NCBI GenBank assembly: GCA_023261345.1 | Contig: JAHFPE010000029.1 | Coordinates: 1 to 7,682, forward strand | Source of the DNA: Candidatus Woesearchaeota archaeon | GTDB lineage: Archaea; Nanobdellota; Nanobdellia; Woesearchaeales; ARS49 | DNA: 7,682 nt | Direction: 5' to 3' | Shown here: positions 1 through 5,135 of the stretch, one piece after another | Layout: every line of letters starts with the position of its first letter | How positions within the stretch are numbered: the stretch's first letter is position 1 | The notes under the pieces: model-generated | What the model saw: only the letters and a program-made list of their open reading frames with translations | Databases searched by the model: none | Told to the model about the DNA's origin: nothing | Program-made: the position numbers and the translations under genes

Positions 1-1
1 T

Positions 2-517
2 CTTGTTCAAGCGCCAGAGGGAGTTCATGTTGGGCAAGAAATCACGCACGGAAATGGCGCAACTATTTCACTTGGAAATGCCCTTCCTCTCTCAGAAGTT
101 CCTGAAGGTACACTCATATACAATATTGAAGGAGTCCCAGGAGATGGTGGAAAATATTGTAGAACCGCAGGAACAACAGCTCGCCTAGTTGCAAAAACGC
201 CTTCTCACGCAGTCATTCTTCTTCCTTCAAGAAAAGAGCGCGAGTTCCCTCTTGCTTGTAGAGCAGTCATAGGCACTGTTGCTGGAAGTGGAAAAAAGGA
301 AAAACCATTCCTTCGCGCAGGAACCAAACACTTCTACAAGCGCGCACGAAACAAACGCTGGCCAAATCCAAGCGCAGCAGCGCAAAACGCAGTTGATCAT
401 CCATACGGTAACAAACGTACATCACGTAAAGCAAAGAATAAACCAGTAGGTCACCATGCACCACCTGGCAGAAAAGTGGGTAAGCTCTGGCCAAGACGAA
501 CAGGGAGGAAGAAGTAA
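2..517 (+). CDS. rpl2: Large subunit ribosomal protein uL2 (L2), 3' part
   Basis: The open frame runs in from the left edge and stops at TAA 515-517, giving the last 171 residues of uL2; the start lies upstream of the window. uL2 binds 23S rRNA near the peptidyl-transferase centre and helps join the subunits. Visible family signatures are NALPLSEVPEGT (residues 26-37 of the fragment), PGDGGKYCRTAGT (46-58), a CRAVIGTVAGSG stretch (86-97), AVDHPYG (130-136) and the C-terminal APPGRKVGKLWPRRTGRKK (153-171). The segment before AVDHP reads NPSAAAQN, where the family usually has a GVAMN-like stretch, and it is followed by GNKRTSRK rather than a glycine-rich GGG run. This looks like a lineage variant, not damage, because the frame is intact. 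The stop codon directly abuts the uS19 ATG. The identification is very secure. Confidence 0.97.
   Translation, partial: LVQAPEGVHVGQEITHGNGATISLGNALPLSEVPEGTLIYNIEGVPGDGGKYCRTAGTTARLVAKTPSHAVILLPSRKEREFPLACRAVIGTVAGSGKKEKPFLRAGTKHFYKRARNKRWPNPSAAAQNAVDHPYGNKRTSRKAKNKPVGHHAPPGRKVGKLWPRRTGRKK
504..508 (+). promoter_or_regulatory. Shine-Dalgarno site for uS19
   Basis: GGAGG inside the last codons of uL2, 9 bases before the uS19 ATG at 518. It matches the CCUCC end expected for archaeal 16S rRNA and supports this start. Confidence 0.8.
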
Positions 518-895
518 ATGGCAAAAGAATGGATGTTCCGTGGAAAGACATTGCAAGAAATCCAAAGCCTAAGCCTTCCTGAGTTCGCAAAGCTTCTTCC
601 ATCAAGACAGAGAAGAGCAATGAAACGCGGGTTTACTCCTCAAGAAAAAATCTTTTTGAAAAATGCAGAGCACACCAAAGACTTGAAGACGCATTGCCGT
701 GATCTCATCATTATTCCTTCGCTCGTAGGAAAAACGATTCGTGTTCATAACGGTAAAGAATGGACGCAAGTTATAATCGAACCAGATATGTTAGGTCATC
801 GTCTTGGAGAATTTTCACTTACTCGCAAAAAGGTCGGTCATTCAGCACCAGGTATTGGCGCTACAAGATCAAGTGCAAGTTTGAGCGTGAGGTAA
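518..895 (+). CDS. rps19: Small subunit ribosomal protein uS19
   Basis: 125 residues. uS19 sits in the head of the 30S subunit and, with uS13, contacts tRNA and the bridge to the large subunit. The N-terminal part (1-56) has the archaeal/eukaryotic type of extension, containing LLPSRQRRAMKRG (26-38). The conserved core follows, with LKTHCRDLIIIPSLVGKTI (56-74), VHNGKEW (76-82) and the hallmark LGEFSLTRKKVGHSAPGIGA (96-115). The start at 518 immediately follows the uL2 stop and has a GGAGG site 9 bases upstream. The next gene, uL22, begins 9 bases after the stop, and an A tract bridges that gap. Length and motifs are normal for archaea, and nothing suggests disruption. Confidence 0.97.
   Translation: MAKEWMFRGKTLQEIQSLSLPEFAKLLPSRQRRAMKRGFTPQEKIFLKNAEHTKDLKTHCRDLIIIPSLVGKTIRVHNGKEWTQVIIEPDMLGHRLGEFSLTRKKVGHSAPGIGATRSSASLSVR
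889..893 (+). promoter_or_regulatory. Shine-Dalgarno site for uL22
   Basis: GAGGT spans the last uS19 codons and the T of its stop codon, 11 bases before the uL22 ATG at 905. Apart from the A tract it is the only SD-like match near this start. The spacer between the site and the start consists entirely of A. Confidence 0.6.
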
Positions 896-905
896 AAAAA
901 AAAAA
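894..905 (+). repeat. A12 homopolymer across the uS19 stop and uL22 start
   Basis: Twelve consecutive A bases. The first two complete the uS19 TAA stop and the last is the A of the uL22 ATG. Length changes in the tract would leave both proteins intact and alter only the SD-to-start distance of uL22. Confidence 0.9.
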
Positions 906-1339
906 TGGCGCACACGTATTCACAAACAATTGGAGAACAACAAGCATGCGCAGTTTCGTTTAACTTGCCGATTTCAACAAAGCATGGTATGGAAGTGTGC
1001 AAGTCACTCAAAGGAAAATTATTGCCAAAAGCAACCGCGTTTTTGCAAAATGTTATGGAATGCAAGATCGCTGTTCCTTACACAAAATACCATTTTGATT
1101 TGGGGCACAAAAAAGGGATGGGTCCTGGAAGATTTCCTGTCATTACCTGCAAGCACTTACTTGGCGTACTTAAGAATGCTGAAGCAAATGCGCAAGCAAA
1201 AGGACTGAACACAAGCACGCTTATTGTACAGCATGCAGTGTGCAATACAGGACCTACAGTTTGGAGATATGGACGAAAGCGTAGACGACAAGCAAAACGA
1301 GCACATGTCGAAATAATTATTGGAGAAAAACAAAAATGA
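905..1339 (+). CDS. rpl22: Large subunit ribosomal protein uL22
   Basis: 144 residues. uL22 folds around 23S rRNA, and its long hairpin lines the peptide exit tunnel. Recognisable archaeal features are PISTKHGMEVCKSLKGK (22-38), the loop GHKKGMGPGRFPV (68-80; archaeal homologues carry a slightly longer GHRRG...AGRYPV), NAEANAQAKGL (91-101) and the closing HVEIII (134-139). The hairpin region (113-133) is very basic, with RYGRKRRRQAKR, as expected for rRNA contact. Five cysteines (15, 32, 53, 82, 113) are spread through the chain without forming a metal motif. The start has GAGGT upstream across an A-only spacer. The stop TGA overlaps the uS3 ATG in an ATGA. The identification is secure. Confidence 0.96.
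   Translation: MAHTYSQTIGEQQACAVSFNLPISTKHGMEVCKSLKGKLLPKATAFLQNVMECKIAVPYTKYHFDLGHKKGMGPGRFPVITCKHLLGVLKNAEANAQAKGLNTSTLIVQHAVCNTGPTVWRYGRKRRRQAKRAHVEIIIGEKQK
1322..1325 (+). promoter_or_regulatory. Shine-Dalgarno site for uS3
   Basis: GGAG within the last uL22 codons, 10 bases before the overlapping uS3 ATG at 1336. Confidence 0.65.
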
Positions 1340-2055
1340 TTGAGCGAAAATTCATTGCGGAAAACATGAAAGAATTCCAGATACAAGAATACATCTCAAA
1401 TACGCTCAAGAATGTAGGTCATAGTCATACAAAACTTCAAAGAACTCCTCTTGGAGAAAAAATCCTTATTTACACTTCAAGACCAGGACTTGTGGTTGGA
1501 AGAAAAGGAGAAAATATCCGAAAGCTCACAAATACACTCAAGAAAAAATTCGGTCTTGAGAATCCAACAATAGAAATCGCAGAAGTTGAAGCGCCAAATC
1601 TTGATGCGAGAATTACTGCTGAGAGAATTGCATCTACACTTGAGCGTTTTGGGCTTCAAAAATTCAAAGCAATTGGTCATAAAACAATGCAAGATGTCAT
1701 GAATTCGGGCGCTCTTGGAATTGAAATTATCATGTCAGGAAAGATTCCAAGCGCAAGAGCAAAGTCTTGGCGTTTTTACAAAGGGTACCTTAAAAAATGT
1801 GGCTTTGTGGCAATGACACAAGTTAGAAGAGCACAAGCATGTGCGCAAATGAAGTCAGGAACTGTAGGAATTAAAGTTGCAATCATGCCGCCTGATATCG
1901 TACTTCCTGACGACATCTCTGTCATTCAAGATCCAAAAGAGAAAGAGACGATGAACGTTAAAGATCAAAAAGAAGATGCAACAGATACAACGAATGTTAC
2001 AACAGAGAAAATGGAGAAACAAAATGAAATTTCGCGATTTGAAAGTGTTAAGTGA
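1336..2055 (+). CDS. rps3: Small subunit ribosomal protein uS3
   Basis: 239 residues. uS3 lies at the mRNA entry side of the 30S head. An archaeal-type N-terminus (MIERKFIAENMKEFQIQEYI, 1-20) leads into a type II KH domain whose GxxG loop is GRKG at 55-58, followed by ENIRKL. The C-terminal uS3 domain shows GALGIEIIMSGKIPSARAK (125-143), YKGYLKKCGFVA (148-159) and VGIKVAIMPPDIVLPDD (177-193). From about residue 200 the chain becomes a charged, low-complexity tail rich in K, E, D, T and N, with no recognisable fold. The start overlaps the uL22 stop by four bases and has GGAG 10 bases upstream. The last 32 bases overlap uL29 in another frame, and the uL29 ribosome binding site lies inside the tail. 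Confidence 0.97.
   Translation: MIERKFIAENMKEFQIQEYISNTLKNVGHSHTKLQRTPLGEKILIYTSRPGLVVGRKGENIRKLTNTLKKKFGLENPTIEIAEVEAPNLDARITAERIASTLERFGLQKFKAIGHKTMQDVMNSGALGIEIIMSGKIPSARAKSWRFYKGYLKKCGFVAMTQVRRAQACAQMKSGTVGIKVAIMPPDIVLPDDISVIQDPKEKETMNVKDQKEDATDTTNVTTEKMEKQNEISRFESVK
2013..2016 (+). promoter_or_regulatory. Shine-Dalgarno site deciding the uL29 start
   Basis: GGAG 7 bases before ATG 2024. The uL29 frame is open further upstream to ATG 1976, but that extension has no family similarity. The site at 2013 selects 2024. Confidence 0.8.
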
Positions 2056-2254
2056 ACAAGATTTGTCATCTAAAAAGACAGAACTAGCTCTTGAACTAAT
2101 GAAAGAAAACACGCAAGTTGCAATGGGCACTGTTCCAAAAAGTCCTCGAAAGATTCGAGAGTTACGAAGAACTATTGCTCGCATAAATACACTTCATTCA
2201 AGCCATACTAGTATTGCAAGTACAAAGATTGGAGGTACAAAGCAAAAACCATGA
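2024..2254 (+). CDS. rpl29: Large subunit ribosomal protein uL29
   Basis: 76 residues. uL29 is a small helical protein beside the exit tunnel, near uL23 and the docking site for nascent-chain factors. MKFRDLKVLSEQDL (1-14) corresponds to the family N-terminus. GTVPKSPRKIRELRRTIARI (35-54) is the archaeal signature of this family. About 20 residues follow (LHSSHTS...), beyond the usual end of the helix pair, and they lack clear similarity. Codons for G70 and G71 in that tail form a GGAGGT, which may serve aIF1. I chose ATG 2024 over an in-frame ATG at 1976 because the extra residues are unlike uL29 and GGAG lies 7 bases upstream. The gene overlaps the uS3 end by 32 bases and the aIF1 start by four (ATGA). 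Confidence 0.94.
   Translation: MKFRDLKVLSEQDLSSKKTELALELMKENTQVAMGTVPKSPRKIRELRRTIARINTLHSSHTSIASTKIGGTKQKP
2231..2236 (+). promoter_or_regulatory. Possible Shine-Dalgarno site for aIF1
   Basis: GGAGGT, a strong match, but 14 bases before the aIF1 ATG at 2251, which is longer than the usual spacing. It may aid re-initiation by ribosomes finishing uL29. Confidence 0.5.
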
Positions 2255-2556
2255 ACGTATGCGAAAAATGCGGTCTTTCAACAGACTTGTGTGTTTGTGA
2301 GGCAATAGCTAAAGAAAGCCAAAAAATAATTGTTAAAGCTGAAGAAAGAAAATTTCAAAAGGTGTACACTGTGATTGAAGGAATAGACAACAAAGAAATT
2401 GATTTGGAACAGCTCGCAAAAAAGCTCAAGGAAAAGTTTGCGTGCGGTGGAACAGCGAAAGCTGGAAAAATTGAGTTACAAGGAAATCATATTCGAGGAA
2501 TGAAAGAAACACTTATCGGGCTTGGGTTTGCGCCTGAACGTGTTATCATCAGGTGA
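2251..2556 (+). CDS. sui1: Translation initiation factor aIF1 (SUI1/eIF1 family)
   Basis: 101 residues. aIF1 binds the small subunit near the P site and monitors start-codon selection. The SUI1 domain occupies about 35-101, with VYTVIEGID (38-46), the conserved KKLKEKFACGGTAKAGKIEL (57-76), QGNHIRGMKETLIGLGF (77-93) and the terminal VIIR. Ahead of it is a short cysteine cluster, C4-x2-C7-x6-C14-x1-C16, which looks like a small zinc-binding knuckle as in some archaeal members. Metal binding is inferred from spacing only. The gene lies between uL29 and the uS17 start, its usual archaeal place. The RNase P protein gene that often follows it is absent, since uS17 begins 5 bases after the stop. 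The start shares ATGA with the uL29 stop. Confidence 0.94.
   Translation: MNVCEKCGLSTDLCVCEAIAKESQKIIVKAEERKFQKVYTVIEGIDNKEIDLEQLAKKLKEKFACGGTAKAGKIELQGNHIRGMKETLIGLGFAPERVIIR
2551..2556 (+). promoter_or_regulatory. Shine-Dalgarno site deciding the uS17 start
   Basis: AGGTGA, a six-base match to the archaeal anti-SD. It contains the aIF1 stop codon TGA (2554-2556) and lies 5 bases before ATG 2562. It argues against GTG 2553, which falls inside the site, and against the later ATG 2571. Confidence 0.8.
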
Positions 2557-2561
2557 ACAAT

Positions 2562-2978
2562 ATGGAAACAATGACTTGCACAGACAAAAAATGCGGAATT
2601 CATGGTAGAGTAAGAACCCATGGAAGAACGTTTGTTGGAACAGTAACACAAGGAAAAGCGCAGCGTACAGCTACAGTTTCTTGGGAACGACTTCATTTTG
2701 TTCCGAAATATGAACGATACGAAAAACGCAGAACTGTTGTAAAGGCACATAACCCTGCGTGTATTGAAGCTAGAAAAGGAGAAATTGTTCGAATCATGGA
2801 ATCAAAACCAATTAGTAAGACAAAACATTTTGTTATCATTGAACGTGTTGGTAAAAACTGGCAGTACATGGCAAAAGAAGAACTCTTACAAGAAGATGCT
2901 AAACTCGTAACAGCTGCGGCAATAGAGAGTAAGAACAAAGAAAAAGATACAAATAGCAACAGTAAGGAGAACAAATGA
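2562..2978 (+). CDS. rps17: Small subunit ribosomal protein uS17, with C-terminal extension
   Basis: 138 residues from ATG 2562. uS17 is a primary 16S rRNA-binding protein of the small-subunit body with an OB fold. The archaeal N-terminus is present, with CTDKKCGIHG (6-15) matching the Cys-Cys-His pattern of archaeal homologues. The OB core follows: GRTFVGTVTQ (21-30), LHFVPKYERYEKRR (44-57), AHNPACIEARKGEIVRI (62-78) and SKPISKTKHFVIIE (81-94). Archaeal uS17 usually ends soon after this last strand. Here about 44 further residues follow (95-138), ending in a K/E/N/S-rich low-complexity tail. Start choice follows the AGGTGA site at 2551-2556; a GTG at 2553 would add three residues. The stop overlaps the uL14 ATG. 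Confidence 0.94.
   Translation: METMTCTDKKCGIHGRVRTHGRTFVGTVTQGKAQRTATVSWERLHFVPKYERYEKRRTVVKAHNPACIEARKGEIVRIMESKPISKTKHFVIIERVGKNWQYMAKEELLQEDAKLVTAAAIESKNKEKDTNSNSKENK
2964..2969 (+). promoter_or_regulatory. Shine-Dalgarno site for uL14
   Basis: AAGGAG with GGAG at 2966-2969, 5 bases before ATG 2975. It sits within codons for the uS17 tail. Confidence 0.75.
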
Positions 2979-3376
2979 AAGCAATTAAAGCAAGTATTCC
3001 GCGACTGCTTCCTCATGGTTGTAGAGTTGTTGCGTGTGATAATAGTGGCGCGCGACTTCTTAAAATCATCAGCGTTAAAAACGTCAAGGGTGTCAAGGGA
3101 CGCAAACCAAGTGCAGGCATTGCAGATTACGTACTTGCATCCGTAGTTGAAGGAAAGCCTGACATGCGAAAAACTGTTGTTGCAGCAATTATTGTAAGAC
3201 AAAAAAAAGCATTCAGACGTCTTGACGGATTTCATGTGAAGTTTGAAGATAATGCAGCTGTTGTGTTAAAAGATGAAATGGGAAATCCAAAAGGCACGAT
3301 GATTAAAGGACCAATTGCAAAAGAGGTGAGCGAGCGCTGGCCAGCAGTTTCCAAGATTGCCAGTCTCATTGTATGA
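2975..3376 (+). CDS. rpl14: Large subunit ribosomal protein uL14
   Basis: 133 residues, a normal archaeal length. uL14 sits on the subunit interface and contributes to bridges with 16S rRNA and to the factor-binding side. Clear signatures are ACDNSGARLLKIISV (20-34), VVAAIIVRQKKAFRRLDG (68-85), FEDNAAVVL (90-98) and the archaeal C-terminus GTMIKGPIAKEVSERWPAVS (107-126), then KIASLIV. The start shares ATGA with the uS17 stop and has AAGGAG 5 bases before it. The stop in turn overlaps the uL24 ATG. The protein has no tail or insertion and is one of the most conventional in the window. Confidence 0.97.
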   Translation: MKAIKASIPRLLPHGCRVVACDNSGARLLKIISVKNVKGVKGRKPSAGIADYVLASVVEGKPDMRKTVVAAIIVRQKKAFRRLDGFHVKFEDNAAVVLKDEMGNPKGTMIKGPIAKEVSERWPAVSKIASLIV

Positions 3377-3744
3377 CGAACAAAAATAAATGGTCAAAAG
3401 CATGGAAGTCAAGTACAAAGCCCTCAAAGCAGCGGTTGTACGTCTACAATGCGCAACTTCACACAATGGGCGCATTCCTTCATAGTCATTTATCTAAAGA
3501 ACTAAGACAAAAACTAAAACACAGAGCATTACGTGTACGTACTGGAGATACAGTTGTAGTTTGTTCAGGAAGTTTCAAAGGAACAACTGGAAAAGTTGAA
3601 AAAGTAGATGTTAAAAAAAGACGGGTTTACGTTACTGGAGTTGAAATGGCAAAAAAAGATGGGAGTAAAGCAAAATATCCTCTTGTTCCTTCAGTGCTAT
3701 TAATCAAAGAACTTGATACAACAGACAAACGGAGACTGGCATGA
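3373..3744 (+). CDS. rpl24: Large subunit ribosomal protein uL24
   Basis: 123 residues. uL24 is an assembly-initiating 23S rRNA-binding protein near the exit tunnel. The N-terminal region carries the archaeal/eukaryotic pattern KPSKQRLYVYNAQLHTMGAF (16-35) and LSKELRQK (40-47). A KOW motif follows, VRTGDTVVVCSGSFKGTTGK (55-74), then VEKVDVKKRRVYVTGVEMAK (75-94) and YPLVPSVLLI (102-111). The start shares ATGA with the uL14 stop. I see no SD-like sequence in the roughly 25 bases upstream, so initiation probably depends on coupling to uL14 translation. The stop overlaps eS4. Confidence 0.95.
   Translation: MTNKNKWSKAWKSSTKPSKQRLYVYNAQLHTMGAFLHSHLSKELRQKLKHRALRVRTGDTVVVCSGSFKGTTGKVEKVDVKKRRVYVTGVEMAKKDGSKAKYPLVPSVLLIKELDTTDKRRLA
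3731..3734 (+). promoter_or_regulatory. Shine-Dalgarno site for eS4
   Basis: GGAG in the last uL24 codons, 6 bases before ATG 3741. Confidence 0.7.
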
Positions 3745-4391
3745 GCAGACACTTGAAACGATACGCAGCGCCTGCTTCATGGACTATTGATCGAAAGACG
3801 ACAATGTGGATTACAAAACCAGCCTCAGGACCTCACTCAATTGCAACTGCTATGCCGCTTGTTCAGTGGATGAGAAAACTCGGACTAGGAACTACCTTAC
3901 GAGAAATTCGTAAAATATTACTTGGAACAAAAGTTCTTGTTGACGGAAGAAGAATTAAAAATCCAAGATTTCCTGTTGGACTATTTGATAGTATCTCAAT
4001 TCCTGAAGGAAAAGTAAGCGCAATAATCTCACTTGACAAAAAGGGTCGGCTCACCTTAGAATCTGCAAATGACACAGATAAAAAGCCATGCAGAATCCAG
4101 AGTAAAACAACTGTACGTGGAGGAAAGACACAAGTTCATTTGAGCGATGGTCGAACTTTGCGCCTTGAAAAAGCACCATATGCCGTCGGAGACACGCTTG
4201 TGATTGAAACGCCTTCAAACAAAATTAGTTCGCACATCACACTTAAAGAAGGAACAACTGTTTTATTGACTGGCGGGGGTCATGTTGGTAAAAAAGGAAC
4301 TGTAAATAAGATTGAAGGTCAAAAAATTTGGTGTTCCGGAGATGGAGAAACTGTAGAAACAAGAAAGGAGTTCGCGTACCCAATACCATGA
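3741..4391 (+). CDS. rps4e: Small subunit ribosomal protein eS4
   Basis: 216 residues. eS4 occurs in archaea and eukaryotes and not in bacteria, so it fixes the domain of life. The N-terminal RS4NT region shows HLKRYAAPASWTIDRKT (4-20) and GPHSIATAMPL (30-40). An S4-type RNA-binding domain follows at about 41-95 (LREIRKILLGTKVLVDGRRI, 53-72; FPVGLFDSISIP, 77-88). The central eS4 domain runs to about 165, and a KOW motif covers about 171-192 (TGGGHVGKKGTVNKIEG, 177-193). Many archaeal eS4 proteins are some 20 residues longer, so the C-terminus is on the short side, though the frame ends cleanly. GGAG lies 6 bases before the start. The stop overlaps the uL5 ATG. Confidence 0.96.
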   Translation: MSRHLKRYAAPASWTIDRKTTMWITKPASGPHSIATAMPLVQWMRKLGLGTTLREIRKILLGTKVLVDGRRIKNPRFPVGLFDSISIPEGKVSAIISLDKKGRLTLESANDTDKKPCRIQSKTTVRGGKTQVHLSDGRTLRLEKAPYAVGDTLVIETPSNKISSHITLKEGTTVLLTGGGHVGKKGTVNKIEGQKIWCSGDGETVETRKEFAYPIP

Positions 4392-4903
4392 ATCCTATGC
4401 AACAAGTTCGGCTAGAGAAAATAACTCTTAACATCGGCGCAGGTAAAGATCAGACGCGTCTTGAGAAAGGAGTGAAGCTTATTAAAGCACTCACAGGAAT
4501 AGAACCTATGAAAACAATAACTCAAAAACGCATTCCTGCATGGGGATTAAGACCAGGTCTTCCTATTGGTTGCAAAGTTACTCTTCGTAAAGAGCCTGCT
4601 ACAAAATTGTTAAAGAGACTCCTTGGCGCAAAAGGAATGAAACTCTTAGAACAGCAATTTGATAATAAGGGAAATGTTTCATTTGGAATTCATGAATACA
4701 TTGATATTCCTGATGCTGCATATCTCCCAGAAATCGGCGTGATGGGATTACAAGTATGTGTGAGTTTGGAAAAACCTGGCTACAGAATTAAGCGCAGACG
4801 AATCCGTCCTACCGCAATTCCAAGTAAACATCAAGTCACAAAGAAAGAAGCAATGCAATTCATGCATGATGCATTTAGCGTCACAGTGGAAGGTGCAGCA
4901 TGA
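4388..4903 (+). CDS. rpl5: Large subunit ribosomal protein uL5
   Basis: 171 residues. uL5 binds 5S rRNA and touches the P-site tRNA from the central protuberance. Family features are [13 protein letters not shown] (7-19), [20 protein letters not shown] (31-50), [15 protein letters not shown] (53-67), [22 protein letters not shown] (99-120) and [11 protein letters not shown] (131-141). The frame is open upstream to about 4328, but residues before ATG 4388 are unlike uL5, and 4388 forms an ATGA with the eS4 stop. The best SD-like sequence, AAGGAG at 4365-4370, is 17 bases away and therefore weakly placed. A second ATG three codons later (4397) cannot be excluded. The stop overlaps uS14. Confidence 0.95.
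   Translation: MNPMQQVRLEKITLNIGAGKDQTRLEKGVKLIKALTGIEPMKTITQKRIPAWGLRPGLPIGCKVTLRKEPATKLLKRLLGAKGMKLLEQQFDNKGNVSFGIHEYIDIPDAAYLPEIGVMGLQVCVSLEKPGYRIKRRRIRPTAIPSKHQVTKKEAMQFMHDAFSVTVEGAA
4890..4895 (+). promoter_or_regulatory. Shine-Dalgarno site for uS14
   Basis: AAGGTG, containing the GGTG part of the archaeal SD, 4 bases before ATG 4900. It supports the long uS14 start over the internal ATG at 4957, which has no such site. Confidence 0.55.
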
Positions 4904-5130
4904 CAATTAAAGACTGGCGAAAAGCATTCAAGCAGTTACGCGCAAAGCCCATCAAAATGCAAAAGTACATCAAGCACAACCAACCAAAAGAACGTCCAAC
5001 AGGCAGAGGAAATGTTCGGTGTACAAGATGCCTTCAGTATGGCGCGCACATCAGCAAGTACGGCTTAAATTTGTGCAGGTGCTGCTTTCGGGAGATAGCA
5101 ACAAAAATAGGATTCAAAAAATACACGTGA
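4900..5130 (+). CDS. rps14: Small subunit ribosomal protein uS14, zinc-binding form
   Basis: 76 residues. uS14 belongs to the 30S head. The zinc ribbon is C41-x2-C44-x14-C59-x2-C62, with a further cysteine at 61. The rest is typical: GRG at 35-37, [11 protein letters not shown] (50-60) and [15 protein letters not shown] (62-76). Archaeal uS14 is usually about 50 to 60 residues. Here a basic N-terminal stretch of some 20 residues ([19 protein letters not shown]) precedes an internal ATG at 4957. The longer form is preferred because its ATG overlaps the uL5 stop (ATGA) and has AAGGTG 4 bases upstream, while 4957 has no SD-like sequence. A 57-residue product from 4957 remains possible. Confidence 0.94.
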   Translation: MTIKDWRKAFKQLRAKPIKMQKYIKHNQPKERPTGRGNVRCTRCLQYGAHISKYGLNLCRCCFREIATKIGFKKYT

Positions 5131-5135
5131 AAACC

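Noticed and set aside
3..188. Plus-strand open frame of 61 codons at the left edge
   Set aside because: The frame starting at position 2 encodes uL2 across the same bases. The other frame shows no motif.
267..620. Minus-strand open frame of 117 codons opposite uL2 and uS19
   Set aside because: It overlaps well-supported genes, has no family similarity I recognise and no SD-type start. It is treated as a shadow.
1976..2023. Upstream in-frame extension of uL29 from ATG 1976
   Set aside because: The 16 added residues do not resemble uL29, and GGAG at 2013 places initiation at ATG 2024.
3201..3208. A8 run inside uL14 as a possible slippage or frameshift site
   Set aside because: It encodes lysines within a conserved motif, both neighbouring parts of uL14 are in one frame, and A runs are common in this A-rich sequence.
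2693..3235. Minus-strand open frame of 180 codons opposite uS17 and uL14
   Set aside because: It lies entirely opposite two clear ribosomal protein genes, its product is cysteine/serine/phenylalanine-rich with no recognisable motif, and it arises from reverse reading of A-rich codons.
4328..4387. Upstream extension of the uL5 frame into eS4
   Set aside because: The added residues are out-of-frame readings of the eS4 C-terminus. ATG 4388 forms the usual ATGA and matches the family start.
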